DNA of 8,797 nucleotides from the NCBI GenBank assembly GCA_900758315.1, contig CAAERF010000179.1, positions 1 to 8,797 of the forward strand, written 5' to 3'. The notes under the pieces were generated by a model that worked only from the letters and a program-made list of their open reading frames with translations, did no database searches and was not told where the DNA came from. This stretch comes from an uncultured Oscillospiraceae bacterium (lineage in GTDB: Bacteria; Bacillota; Clostridia; Oscillospirales; Oscillospiraceae). Made by a program: the position numbers and the translations under genes. The first letter of the stretch is position 1. Every line of letters begins with the position of its first letter. Below are positions 1 to 6,309 of this stretch, one piece after another.

Positions 1-219
1 GTGGCCACCCAGTATGTGGACGCAGACGGGAAGCCCAGCCTGGATATTTCCGCAAATCCCAACGGTTCACTCTACGCCATTGAGGGTATCTTCAGCCCGG
101 ACGGCCGAATCTTCGGTAAGATGGGCCACACGGAGCGTTGGAACCCGGGTGTGGCGAAGAATATCCCCGGCGAAAAGCTGATGCCGCTCTTTGAATCCGG
201 CGCAGAATACTTCAAATAA
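1..219 (+). CDS. purL: Phosphoribosylformylglycinamidine synthase, C-terminal end (partial)
   Basis: This is the last 72 codons of a gene that begins before the window; the GTG at position 1 is an internal codon, not a start. The reading resembles the end of the single-chain clostridial PurL, which converts FGAR, glutamine and ATP to FGAM in de novo purine synthesis. The visible part belongs to the C-terminal glutamine amidotransferase domain. The signature is GKMGHTER at residues 39-46 of the fragment, where His43 and Glu45 match the His and Glu of the Cys-His-Glu triad in this family (the HPER motif of enterobacterial PurL). NPNGSLYAIEGIFSPDGR upstream and the ending ESGAEYFK are also typical. 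The catalytic Cys lies outside the window. The gene ends at TAA (217-219), 20 bases before a long hairpin. The family call is from recognition of these motifs only. Confidence 0.88.
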   Translation: MATQYVDADGKPSLDISANPNGSLYAIEGIFSPDGRIFGKMGHTERWNPGVAKNIPGEKLMPLFESGAEYFK

Positions 220-238
220 ACAGTTTCAAACGGACTGA

Positions 239-279
239 CACAATCTCCCGACAGACGGCTGTTCTGTCGGGAGATTGTG
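239..279 (+). terminator. Long perfect hairpin after purL, no U-tract
   Basis: A 17-bp perfect inverted repeat (239-255 with 263-279) encloses a 7-base loop (256-262) shortly after the purL stop. Position and stem strength suggest transcription termination or 3'-end protection of the purL mRNA. Neither flank has a T-run: the plus strand continues CAAAATAGAC and the minus strand continues TGTCAGTCC. It is therefore not a textbook intrinsic terminator, and the role is inferred. Confidence 0.5.
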
Positions 280-344
280 CAAAATAGACGAAGCGATGTG
301 CTGGAAAAACGGAAAAAATGGAGAAGTCTATCAAAAAGCAGGCG

Positions 345-356
345 GTTTTCGAAAAC
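345..356. promoter_or_regulatory. 12-bp palindrome upstream of the aro promoter, possible operator
   Basis: GTTTTCGAAAAC is a perfect 12-bp palindrome that ends 5 bases before the proposed -35 box of the aro promoter. The location suits a regulator binding site. It is short, AT-rich in its arms and matches no operator I can name, so it may be chance. Confidence 0.2.
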
Positions 357-361
357 GGGGC

Positions 362-389
362 TTGTAATCTGAAACGGCTCTGCTATAAT
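362..389 (+). promoter_or_regulatory. Sigma-A-type promoter of the aro operon leader
   Basis: TTGTAA (362-367) and TATAAT (384-389) are separated by 16 bases. The -10 box is a perfect consensus and is preceded by TG one base upstream (TGCTATAAT, 381-389), giving an extended -10. Transcription would start near 396, leaving a leader of about 240 bases before aroF. That leader contains the small aromatic-rich ORF and the terminator described below. The box matches are seen directly; the start site is inferred. Confidence 0.75.
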
Positions 390-420
390 AGAATCATGCT
401 TTAACTCGTTGAGGTGCGAT

Positions 421-522
421 ATGAAAACTGCTATCCGCACAACTGCATCCTTCTACTTTACCAGCAGCTGGAACCGCTTTATGGCTTCCGGCTATTTTGC
501 ATGGAAAAAAGTAGATAGATGA
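421..522 (+). CDS. Aromatic-rich leader peptide of the aro operon (33 aa)
   Basis: This small ORF starts at ATG 421 and ends at TGA 520-522. A GAGGTG ribosome binding site at 411-416 sits 4 bases upstream. Of its 33 codons, eight are aromatic: Phe11, Tyr12, Phe13, Trp17, Phe20, Tyr25, Phe26 and Trp28, including the clusters SFYF and GYFAW. It lies between a good promoter and a U-tract terminator directly before the DAHP synthase gene. This is the arrangement of attenuation leader peptides such as trpL and pheL of enterobacteria. The likely role is a sensor: scarcity of any charged aromatic tRNA would stall the ribosome and favour an antiterminator. A functional peptide product is unlikely. 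The codon composition and position are seen; the regulatory role is inferred. I know of no named family for this peptide. Confidence 0.82.
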   Translation: MKTAIRTTASFYFTSSWNRFMASGYFAWKKVDR

Positions 523-597
523 ATGAGATGAGTGGGACCCGAATCGGCGTCCGAATGGCATAGTTTGGAAGAGAAGAGCTCATTGAATTCGCATTCA
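520..597 (+). promoter_or_regulatory. Candidate antiterminator fold of the aro leader RNA
   Basis: By hand pairing, two nested helices can form. TGAATG (520-525) pairs with CATTCA (592-597), and GATGAGT (527-533) pairs with GCTCATT (578-584) using two G-U pairs. They enclose a local hairpin, 535-541 with 545-552, with one bulged base. Together they use bases from both arms of the terminator at 575-606, so the two folds exclude each other. The 5' strand (520-533) starts at the leader stop codon, so a ribosome that finishes the leader would cover it and let the terminator form. A ribosome stalled at codons 11-28 would leave most or all of it free. No energy calculation was possible. Confidence 0.5.
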
Positions 598-612
598 ATG
601 GGCTCTGTTTTT
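575..612 (+). terminator. Attenuator terminator before aroF
   Basis: A 13-bp stem (575-587 with 594-606, one G-U pair) has a 6-base loop (588-593) and is followed by GTTTTTA, with a five-T run at 608-612. This is a strong intrinsic terminator. It sits 53 bases after the leader ORF and 22 bases before the aroF start, inside the aro transcript. That placement makes it a regulated (attenuator) terminator rather than a gene-end terminator. Confidence 0.88.
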
Positions 613-634
613 ATGTTCGAAGGAGGAAAAAAGT

Positions 635-1654
635 ATGGTCATTATTATGAAGCCGGGCACTAGCCAAAATGAAATCAGAAAACTGGCGGCACAATTTGAA
701 GCGGATAATCTGAAAGTCGGCATTACGACAGGCGTCGATTGTACTATCTTGGGTCTGGTGGGCGATACCAGCCATCTGGATCTGGACAAGGTGATGCTCA
801 ACGACCATGTGGAACGGGTCATGCGGGTGTCCGAGCCCTATAAAAAGGCAAACCGGAAGTTCCATCCCCAGGATACGGTTGTGGATGTGAACGGAATCCC
901 AGTAGGCGGCGGCAATTTCACTGTGGTTGCCGGTCCCTGCTCTGTGGAGAGCGAGGAACAGATCGTGGATGTGGCCAAAGCGGTCCAGTCTGCCGGAGCG
1001 GCCATGCTCCGGGGCGGCGCCTTCAAGCCCCGTACCTCGCCCTATTCCTTCCAGGGCATGGGCGTCCAGGGCCTGAAGTTGCTGCTGGAGGCCAAGGCCG
1101 AGACCGGTCTGCCCATCGTGACCGAACTGATGAGCCCCAAGTACTGCGAGCTCTTTGAGGAAAAGGTGGACCTGGTCCAGATCGGCGCGCGGAACATGCA
1201 GAACTTCGACCTGCTGAAGGAAGTGGGCAAGATGTCCAAGCCGGTGCTGCTGAAGCGCGGTCTGGCCAACACCTATGAGGAGTGGATCATGTCTGCCGAG
1301 TACATCATGAGCGAGGGCAACCAGAACGTGATCCTCTGTGAGCGCGGCGTGCGCACCTTTGAAAATTACACCCGCAACACCCTGGACGTTGCGGCCATCC
1401 CCTCCATCAAGCGGATGAGCCACCTTCCGGTGGTGGTGGATCCCTCCCACGCCGGCGGTTACAGCTGGCTGGTAGAGCCCCTGGCGCTGGCGGCCATCGC
1501 AGCCGGTGCAGACGGCCTGATCATCGAAGTGCACAACGATCCCGCCCACGCTCTGTGCGACGGCCAGCAGTCCCTGACGCCGGAGCAGTTCCAGAGCCTG
1601 ATGAAAAAGGCAGAGCAGATGGCGGAGATCATGGGAAAGCATGTGGTCCGATAA
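635..1654 (+). CDS. aroF: 3-deoxy-7-phosphoheptulonate (DAHP) synthase, type I-beta with N-terminal regulatory domain
   Basis: The 339-aa enzyme condenses phosphoenolpyruvate and erythrose 4-phosphate to DAHP, the first step of the shikimate pathway, in the cytoplasm. Residues 1 to about 75 form the ferredoxin-like regulatory domain found in Thermotoga-type enzymes, where it mediates feedback by aromatic amino acids. The barrel follows, with VAGPCSVES (98-106), RGGAFKPRTSPYSF (126-139), LLKRG (205-209) and VVDPSHAGG (267-275). The family's metal ligands are present as Cys102, His272, Glu298 and Asp309, the same numbering I recall for the T. maritima enzyme, and the length is nearly identical. 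ATG 635 is chosen because AGGAGG (621-626) lies 8 bases upstream and the protein starts as the family does. It is the first gene of the operon behind the attenuator. The symbol aroF is a common clostridial name; others use aroG or aroA for this class. Confidence 0.95.
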   Translation: MVIIMKPGTSQNEIRKLAAQFEADNLKVGITTGVDCTILGLVGDTSHLDLDKVMLNDHVERVMRVSEPYKKANRKFHPQDTVVDVNGIPVGGGNFTVVAGPCSVESEEQIVDVAKAVQSAGAAMLRGGAFKPRTSPYSFQGMGVQGLKLLLEAKAETGLPIVTELMSPKYCELFEEKVDLVQIGARNMQNFDLLKEVGKMSKPVLLKRGLANTYEEWIMSAEYIMSEGNQNVILCERGVRTFENYTRNTLDVAAIPSIKRMSHLPVVVDPSHAGGYSWLVEPLALAAIAAGADGLIIEVHNDPAHALCDGQQSLTPEQFQSLMKKAEQMAEIMGKHVVR

Positions 1655-1693
1655 ACGCTGGCAGTCAATGACAGCTGAGAGGGAGGAATACCA

Positions 1694-2779
1694 GTGGAGC
1701 AGTTGACAGTTGCGCTTCCGGGCAGGGCGTATGATATTTTGATTGAGCGGGGCCTGCTGAGTCAGGCCGGGGCCCAATGTGCCGCAGTGCTGCCGGCAGG
1801 TTGCCGGATTGCCGTGGTGACCGATTCCCAGGTGGGACCGCTGTATGGCGACAAGGTTGCGGATTCCCTGCGCGAGGCCGGTTTTCAGGTGAACATCCTG
1901 ACGGTCCCGGCGGGAGAACCGTCCAAAAGTCCCGCTGTGCTGGAACAGCTGTGGGAGGAGTTCATGGCCTTTGGTCTGACCCGGGGCGACGCAGTGGCGG
2001 CGCTGGGCGGCGGCATGGTGGGCGACCTGGCGGGCTTTGCGGCCGCCACCATCCTGCGGGGCGTGTCACTGATCCAGATTCCCACTACGCTGCTCTCACA
2101 GGTGGATTCCTCGGTGGGCGGCAAGGTTGCCATTGACCTGAAAGCGGGAAAGAATCTGGCCGGGGCGTTCTGGCAGCCCAAGCTGGTCCTGATGGACCCG
2201 GAGGTGCTGGAAGCCCTGCCCGATCGGGCCTTTTCCGATGGCATGGCTGAGGTGATTAAGTACGGCTGTATCGCGGATGCAGCGTTTTTCCACCTGCTGG
2301 ACCGGTGCGACGGCCGGCATGAGGTGATGCGGCAGATTGAGTCGGTGCTCTACGCCTGCTGCGCCATGAAGGCGGCAGTGGTGCTGAAAGACGAACGGGA
2401 CACGGGCCTGCGGATGATGCTGAACTTTGGCCATACGCTGGGACACGCCTACGAGAAAGCCTACCACTATGAGACCTACACCCACGGTCAGGCGGTGGCG
2501 GCGGGCATGTGCCGGGCGGCGGAGATCGGCGTGAAGCTGCAGCTGACGCCGGCGGATATCCCGGAACGCATCCGTGGGCTGGTGCGCAAATTTGGACTTC
2601 CGGATCGGATTCCCTGCACCATGGAAGACTATCAGGATGCCATTGGGCTGGATAAAAAGGGCGTCGGCAGTCAGATTCATGTGATTTTGCTGAAAGAGCT
2701 GGGACAGGCTGTTGCAGTCCCCATGAAAAAATCGGAGCTGCTGGCGCAGATCGCGGAAGTGGAGAGAGAATGCCTATGA
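1694..2779 (+). CDS. aroB: 3-dehydroquinate synthase
   Basis: The 361-aa NAD- and metal-dependent enzyme cyclises DAHP to 3-dehydroquinate, step 2 of the shikimate pathway. The NAD-binding region shows ALGGGMVGDLAGF (103-115), and IPTTLLSQVDSSVGGKVAID (129-148) is the family signature. Metal ligands are Glu186 in GMAEVIKYG, His247 in LNFGHTLGH and His264 in HGQAVAAGM. The start is a GTG at 1694 with GGGAGG (1681-1686) 7 bases upstream, and it gives the normal family length. The gene follows aroF by 39 bases and overlaps aroA by 4 bases in an ATGA junction, which points to translational coupling. Confidence 0.96.
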   Translation: MEQLTVALPGRAYDILIERGLLSQAGAQCAAVLPAGCRIAVVTDSQVGPLYGDKVADSLREAGFQVNILTVPAGEPSKSPAVLEQLWEEFMAFGLTRGDAVAALGGGMVGDLAGFAAATILRGVSLIQIPTTLLSQVDSSVGGKVAIDLKAGKNLAGAFWQPKLVLMDPEVLEALPDRAFSDGMAEVIKYGCIADAAFFHLLDRCDGRHEVMRQIESVLYACCAMKAAVVLKDERDTGLRMMLNFGHTLGHAYEKAYHYETYTHGQAVAAGMCRAAEIGVKLQLTPADIPERIRGLVRKFGLPDRIPCTMEDYQDAIGLDKKGVGSQIHVILLKELGQAVAVPMKKSELLAQIAEVERECL

Positions 2780-3993
2780 AGATCGCAATTACCCCTCAAA
2801 AGCTGAAGGGCACCATTCAGGTGCCTCCGTCCAAGAGCCAGGCCCACCGGCTGATCATTGGCGCGGCACTGGCAGACGGTGTCAGCCACCTGAGCAACCT
2901 GGCCGAGTCCCAGGACATTTGCGCCACGCTGGACTGTATGCAGCAGCTGGGTGCCCAGGTCTCTCAGGATGGCAGTCAAATCACAGGCATTCAGCGCCGG
3001 AAGGACGGTAAGGAACTGCCCGTGCTGGACTGCGGGGAATCGGGCTCTACCATCCGCTTCCTGATGCCGGTTGCGCTGGCAGTGGCAGGCGGCGGCGTAT
3101 TCCAGGGCCGGGGCCGGCTGCTGGAGCGGCCCTACGGTCCCTACGAGGCGATTTTTGCCCGACAGGGCATCGCATTCCAGCGTCAGCCTGACCGGATTAC
3201 CCTGTCCGGCACCTTGAAGCCGGGCCGGTTTGAGCTGCCGGGGGATGTGTCCTCCCAGTTTATCACCGGACTGCTGTACGCACTGCCGCTGCTGGAAGGG
3301 GATTCCGAGATCGTGCTGACCACGGCGCTGGAGTCCCGGGGGTATGTGGACATGACCTTGGAGGCGCTGGAGCAGTTCGGCATACAGGTCTCCGCCACGG
3401 AACAGGGCTGGCAGGTCCCCGGCGGACAGCGCTATCGGAGCGCGGATGTCACCGTGGAAGGGGACTACTCTCAGGCGGCCAACTTTATTCTGGCGGCCAG
3501 TCTGGGGAACCAGTTAAAGGTGGAGGGACTGAGTCCCAACTCCGCCCAGGGAGACCGGATCATCTGTCAATATGCCAAGCGGCTGGACGGTCCCGGCCAG
3601 GTGACGCTGGATGTGAGCCAGTGCCCGGACCTGGTGCCGGCATTGGCAGTGCGAGCCGCTCTGCGGGAAGGCGAAGTGACCCGGATTGTGGGCGCAGCCC
3701 GGCTGCGGCTCAAGGAGAGCGACCGGCTGGACGCGGTGACCACGGAGCTCAACCGCATCGGCGGACAGGTGGAACAGGCTGCGGATGCCCTGACAATCCG
3801 CGGTGTCAGGCAGTTCCACGGCGGCAGCTGTGACAGCCACCAGGACCACCGTATCGTCATGATGCTGGGGGTGGCGGCCACCTGTGCAGGCGATACCATC
3901 GTGGTGGATGGAGCGGAGCATGTGGCCAAATCCTACCCGACTTTCTGGGAGGACTATGAGATGCTGGGCGGACAGTTCTGCCGGACAGAGTGA
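2776..3993 (+). CDS. aroA: 3-phosphoshikimate 1-carboxyvinyltransferase (EPSP synthase)
   Basis: The 405-aa enzyme transfers the enolpyruvyl group from PEP to shikimate 3-phosphate, step 6 of the pathway. Motifs in order are VPPSKSQAHR (16-25, with Lys20, Ser21 and Arg25), CGESGSTIRF (86-95), GRGRLLERPYGP (111-122), DVSSQFITGLL (157-167), CPDLVPALA (283-291) with catalytic-type Asp284, RLKESDRL (311-318) with Glu314, and HQDHR (355-359). The SSQF motif and the Gly in ESGST resemble the class I group rather than the class II (CP4-like) group, but the Pro of the E. coli loop is replaced by Phe95. Two ATGs are possible, at 2770 and 2776. I chose 2776 because GGAGAGAG (2761-2768) is 7 bases from it but only one base from 2770, and because it forms the common ATGA overlap with the aroB stop. 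Confidence 0.95.
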   Translation: MKIAITPQKLKGTIQVPPSKSQAHRLIIGAALADGVSHLSNLAESQDICATLDCMQQLGAQVSQDGSQITGIQRRKDGKELPVLDCGESGSTIRFLMPVALAVAGGGVFQGRGRLLERPYGPYEAIFARQGIAFQRQPDRITLSGTLKPGRFELPGDVSSQFITGLLYALPLLEGDSEIVLTTALESRGYVDMTLEALEQFGIQVSATEQGWQVPGGQRYRSADVTVEGDYSQAANFILAASLGNQLKVEGLSPNSAQGDRIICQYAKRLDGPGQVTLDVSQCPDLVPALAVRAALREGEVTRIVGAARLRLKESDRLDAVTTELNRIGGQVEQAADALTIRGVRQFHGGSCDSHQDHRIVMMLGVAATCAGDTIVVDGAEHVAKSYPTFWEDYEMLGGQFCRTE

Positions 3994-4003
3994 GGAGGCG
4001 TGT

Positions 4004-5065
4004 ATGAAGCATACCATTTTTGGAGAATCCCATGGGCCGGCCATCGGCGTCGTCCTGGAGCAGGTTCCCGCGGGGATCGTGCTGGATGAGCAGGAGGTTG
4101 CCCGGGAAATGGCCCGGCGCGCGCCGGGGAAAAGTCCTCTTTCCACGGCGCGGAAGGAAGCGGATATTCCACGCATCCTCTCCGGCGTCTTCCAGGGCAA
4201 GACCACAGGAGCGCCGCTGTGTGCCATCATTGAGAACACCAACCAGCACTCCCGGGACTACGAGAAGACAAAGAATCTGGCCCGGCCGGGCCATGCGGAC
4301 TACACCGGATACGTGCGCTATCAGGGCTGTAATGACTATCGGGGCGGCGGTCACTTTTCCGGCCGGCTCACTGCGCCGCTGGTCTTTGCCGGAGCGGTAG
4401 CCAAGCAGATTCTGTCCGGGAGAGGGATCACCGTGGGAGCCCACATCCGGCAGATCGCCAATGTGGAGGACACTCCGTTTACCAATGACGAGCTGCCGCT
4501 GACGCCGGAGCTGTTCCGGCAGGTGAGCGAAAAGGCATTCCCAGTGCTGGACGACGAACGTGGAGCGGAGATGCAGGCGGAGATCCTGGCGGCCAAGAAT
4601 GCACTGGACTCTGTGGGCGGCGTGATTGAGTGTGCAGTGCTGGGCGTGCCGGCGGGGGTTGGCTCGCCGGACTTTGGCTATAACGTCGAAGGCGTTTTTG
4701 CACAGCACATGTTTGCGGTGCCCGCCGTCAAGGGCATCGCCTTTGGCGCGGGCTTCGGCTTTGCGGGGATGAAGGGCAGTGAGGCCAACGATCCCTTCTG
4801 TGTGGAAGCGGGCCAGGTGAGAACCCGGACCAATTACAACGGCGGGGTTAACGGCGGAATCAGCAACGGAATGCCCATCCTGTTTGAGGTGGTCATCCGG
4901 CCCACCCCATCCATCGCAAGAGAACAGGATACCGTGGATCTGGCCACCATGGAAAAGGCCAAGCTGTGTATTGAGGGCCGGCATGATCCCTGTATTGTCC
5001 ACCGGGCGGTGCCGGTCATTGAGGCCGCCGCGGCGCTGGCGATCTGTGAGCTGTTGGGAATTTGA
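4004..5065 (+). CDS. aroC: Chorismate synthase
   Basis: The 353-aa reduced-FMN-dependent lyase converts EPSP to chorismate, the last common step of aromatic synthesis. Family motifs are GESHGPAIG (7-15) with His10, YRGGGHFSGR (112-121) with His117, GSPDFGYNVEG (220-230), GAGFGFAGMKGSEANDPF (248-265) and NYNGGVNGGISNGMPI (277-292). The open frame extends 40 codons further upstream inside aroA, but the true start is ATG 4004. It gives the family's MKHTIFGESHG beginning and has AGGAGG (3993-3998) 5 bases before it. The gene follows aroA by 10 bases and lies 24 bases before pheA, so all three are surely cotranscribed. The length is on the short side but complete. Confidence 0.96.
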   Translation: MKHTIFGESHGPAIGVVLEQVPAGIVLDEQEVAREMARRAPGKSPLSTARKEADIPRILSGVFQGKTTGAPLCAIIENTNQHSRDYEKTKNLARPGHADYTGYVRYQGCNDYRGGGHFSGRLTAPLVFAGAVAKQILSGRGITVGAHIRQIANVEDTPFTNDELPLTPELFRQVSEKAFPVLDDERGAEMQAEILAAKNALDSVGGVIECAVLGVPAGVGSPDFGYNVEGVFAQHMFAVPAVKGIAFGAGFGFAGMKGSEANDPFCVEAGQVRTRTNYNGGVNGGISNGMPILFEVVIRPTPSIAREQDTVDLATMEKAKLCIEGRHDPCIVHRAVPVIEAAAALAICELLGI

Positions 5066-5089
5066 GAGAGATATCGTTTTAGGAGAGCT

Positions 5090-6247
5090 ATGAGTAAACT
5101 GGATGTATTGCGCGGCAATATCGACGAGATCGACCATCAGATCGTCCATCTCTTTGAGCGCCGCATGGCTGTCACAAAGGCAGTGGGAGAGTATAAGCAG
5201 GAGATCGGCATGCCGGTTCTGGACGCGGCCCGGGAACGGGACGTGATTGCCAAAAAGCTGAATATGCTGACCAATCAGGAGTTGCAGTCGGACGTGGTGC
5301 TGTTGTATGAGACCATTATGGGCATCAGCCGCCGGCAGCAGCGCAATCTGGTGTCGGAAGGCCAGAAAAACGCCGAGTTCACCAAGATCATCACGGACAT
5401 TGCCGGCGCCAGAGAGCCGGTCTCCCATCCGAGAGTGGTTTACCAGGGAGAACCGGGAGCGTACAGTGAGGTGGCGGCGGTCCGGTTCTTCGGGGAAGAT
5501 GTGGGTGCCAAGGGACTGGAGCAGTTTGAGGACGTCTTTCTGGCCCTGAAAAACGGAGAGGCGGACTACGGTGTGCTGCCCATTGAGAACAGCTCCACCG
5601 GCGCCATTCGCCAGATCTTTGACCTGATGACCCAGTACGACTGCTTTGTGGTGGGTGAGACCACGGTTGCCATTCAACACTGCCTGATGGCCCTGCCGGG
5701 CGCCAGTCTGGACACCATCCGCAGCGTCTACTCCCACGAACAGGGCCTGTTCCAGTGCGAGCGCTATCTGAACCAGCATCCGGAGTGGAATCAGGTTCCC
5801 CAGGCGGATACGGCGGGCAGTGCCAATATGGTGGCAAAGAGCGGCGACATCAGCAAAGCAGCCATCTGCAGCAAACGGTCTGCGGATATCTACGGTCTGA
5901 ACATCCTGGCGGAGAACATTAACAGCAACTCCAATAACACCACCCGTTTCGTGGTGGTCTCGCCCAGGATGGAGCTGCGGGCGGGACGGGACAAGGTCAG
6001 CACCTGTTTCTGCGTCCCCCATCAGAGCGGCTCGCTCCATGAGATTCTGACCATCTTCGCTGTCCATGGACTGAATATGGTGCGGCTGGAATCCCGTCCC
6101 ATTCAGGGCAAGAGCTGGGAGTATATGTTCTTCCTGGAGTTTACCGGCGACGTGACCGCCGACGGCATGGAAGGGGTGTTCCGGGAACTGACCCAGTCGG
6201 CGGAGCAGGTCCGTGTGTTGGGCAACTTTGTATCAAACCTCTCCTGA
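5090..6247 (+). CDS. pheA: Bifunctional chorismate mutase / prephenate dehydratase (P-protein)
   Basis: The 385-aa protein takes chorismate to prephenate and then to phenylpyruvate, committing the pathway to phenylalanine. Residues 1 to about 88 are an all-helical AroQ-type chorismate mutase (LDVLRGNIDEIDHQIVHLF and later LDAARERDVI). About 114-292 is the prephenate dehydratase, with YQGEPGAYSEVAA (118-130), GVLPIENSSTG (161-171), VYSHEQGL (213-220) and the catalytic-type TRF motif at 285-287. About 303-380 is an ACT domain with the Phe-binding type motif ESRP (334-337); the usual GALV is replaced by SGSL. The length matches the E. coli P-protein (386 aa) and no domain is broken. ATG 5090 has AGGAG at 5081-5085. 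Phe feedback inhibition is expected from the family. This branch enzyme in the common-pathway operon ties chorismate supply to Phe output. Confidence 0.95.
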   Translation: MSKLDVLRGNIDEIDHQIVHLFERRMAVTKAVGEYKQEIGMPVLDAARERDVIAKKLNMLTNQELQSDVVLLYETIMGISRRQQRNLVSEGQKNAEFTKIITDIAGAREPVSHPRVVYQGEPGAYSEVAAVRFFGEDVGAKGLEQFEDVFLALKNGEADYGVLPIENSSTGAIRQIFDLMTQYDCFVVGETTVAIQHCLMALPGASLDTIRSVYSHEQGLFQCERYLNQHPEWNQVPQADTAGSANMVAKSGDISKAAICSKRSADIYGLNILAENINSNSNNTTRFVVVSPRMELRAGRDKVSTCFCVPHQSGSLHEILTIFAVHGLNMVRLESRPIQGKSWEYMFFLEFTGDVTADGMEGVFRELTQSAEQVRVLGNFVSNLS

Positions 6248-6257
6248 TCAAAACAGT

Positions 6258-6292
6258 GCGGCGCGGGAGCAGTACAGGTGCTCCTACGCCGC
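6258..6292 (+). promoter_or_regulatory. Intercistronic hairpin between pheA and aroQ
   Basis: GCGGCG (6258-6263) pairs with CGCCGC (6287-6292), and GGAGCA (6266-6271) pairs with TGCTCC (6279-6284). One G-U pair and one C-A mismatch lie between the helices, and the loop has 7 bases. The stable stem ends 5 bases before the aroQ ribosome binding site and has no U-tract. It could mark an mRNA processing or decay boundary, or tune aroQ translation. The fold is by eye. Confidence 0.5.
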
Positions 6293-6309
6293 GGGAAGGG
6301 AGTAAACGG

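Noticed and set aside
284..331. ATAGAC/GTCTAT pairing that could be the base of a structured RNA upstream of the aro promoter.
   Set aside because: Only 6 bp closing a 36-base A-rich loop with no other pairing, and it lies upstream of the predicted transcription start.
532..552. T-box-like sequence GTGGGACC followed by a GGAC...GTCC hairpin upstream of the terminator.
   Set aside because: The core TGGNACC matches, but the flanks AGGG and GCG are missing. The promoter at 362-389 leaves no room for a stem I with a specifier loop, and the same stretch lies behind a well-formed leader ORF. Peptide-based attenuation explains it better, though a decayed T-box cannot be fully excluded.
1655..1693. 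Possible small stem between aroF and aroB.
   Set aside because: Only about 4 bp of pairing; the gap is explained by the aroB ribosome binding site.
611..1777. 388-codon open frame on the minus strand opposite aroF and the start of aroB.
   Set aside because: It is antisense to a recognised DAHP synthase, shows no family motif and has no convincing ribosome binding site; a codon-bias shadow.
3857..6067. 736-codon open frame on the minus strand opposite aroA, aroC and pheA.
   Set aside because: It lies wholly opposite three clearly conserved genes, has a low-complexity His/Gln/Arg-rich composition and no recognisable domain. It is a by-product of GC-rich codon choice.
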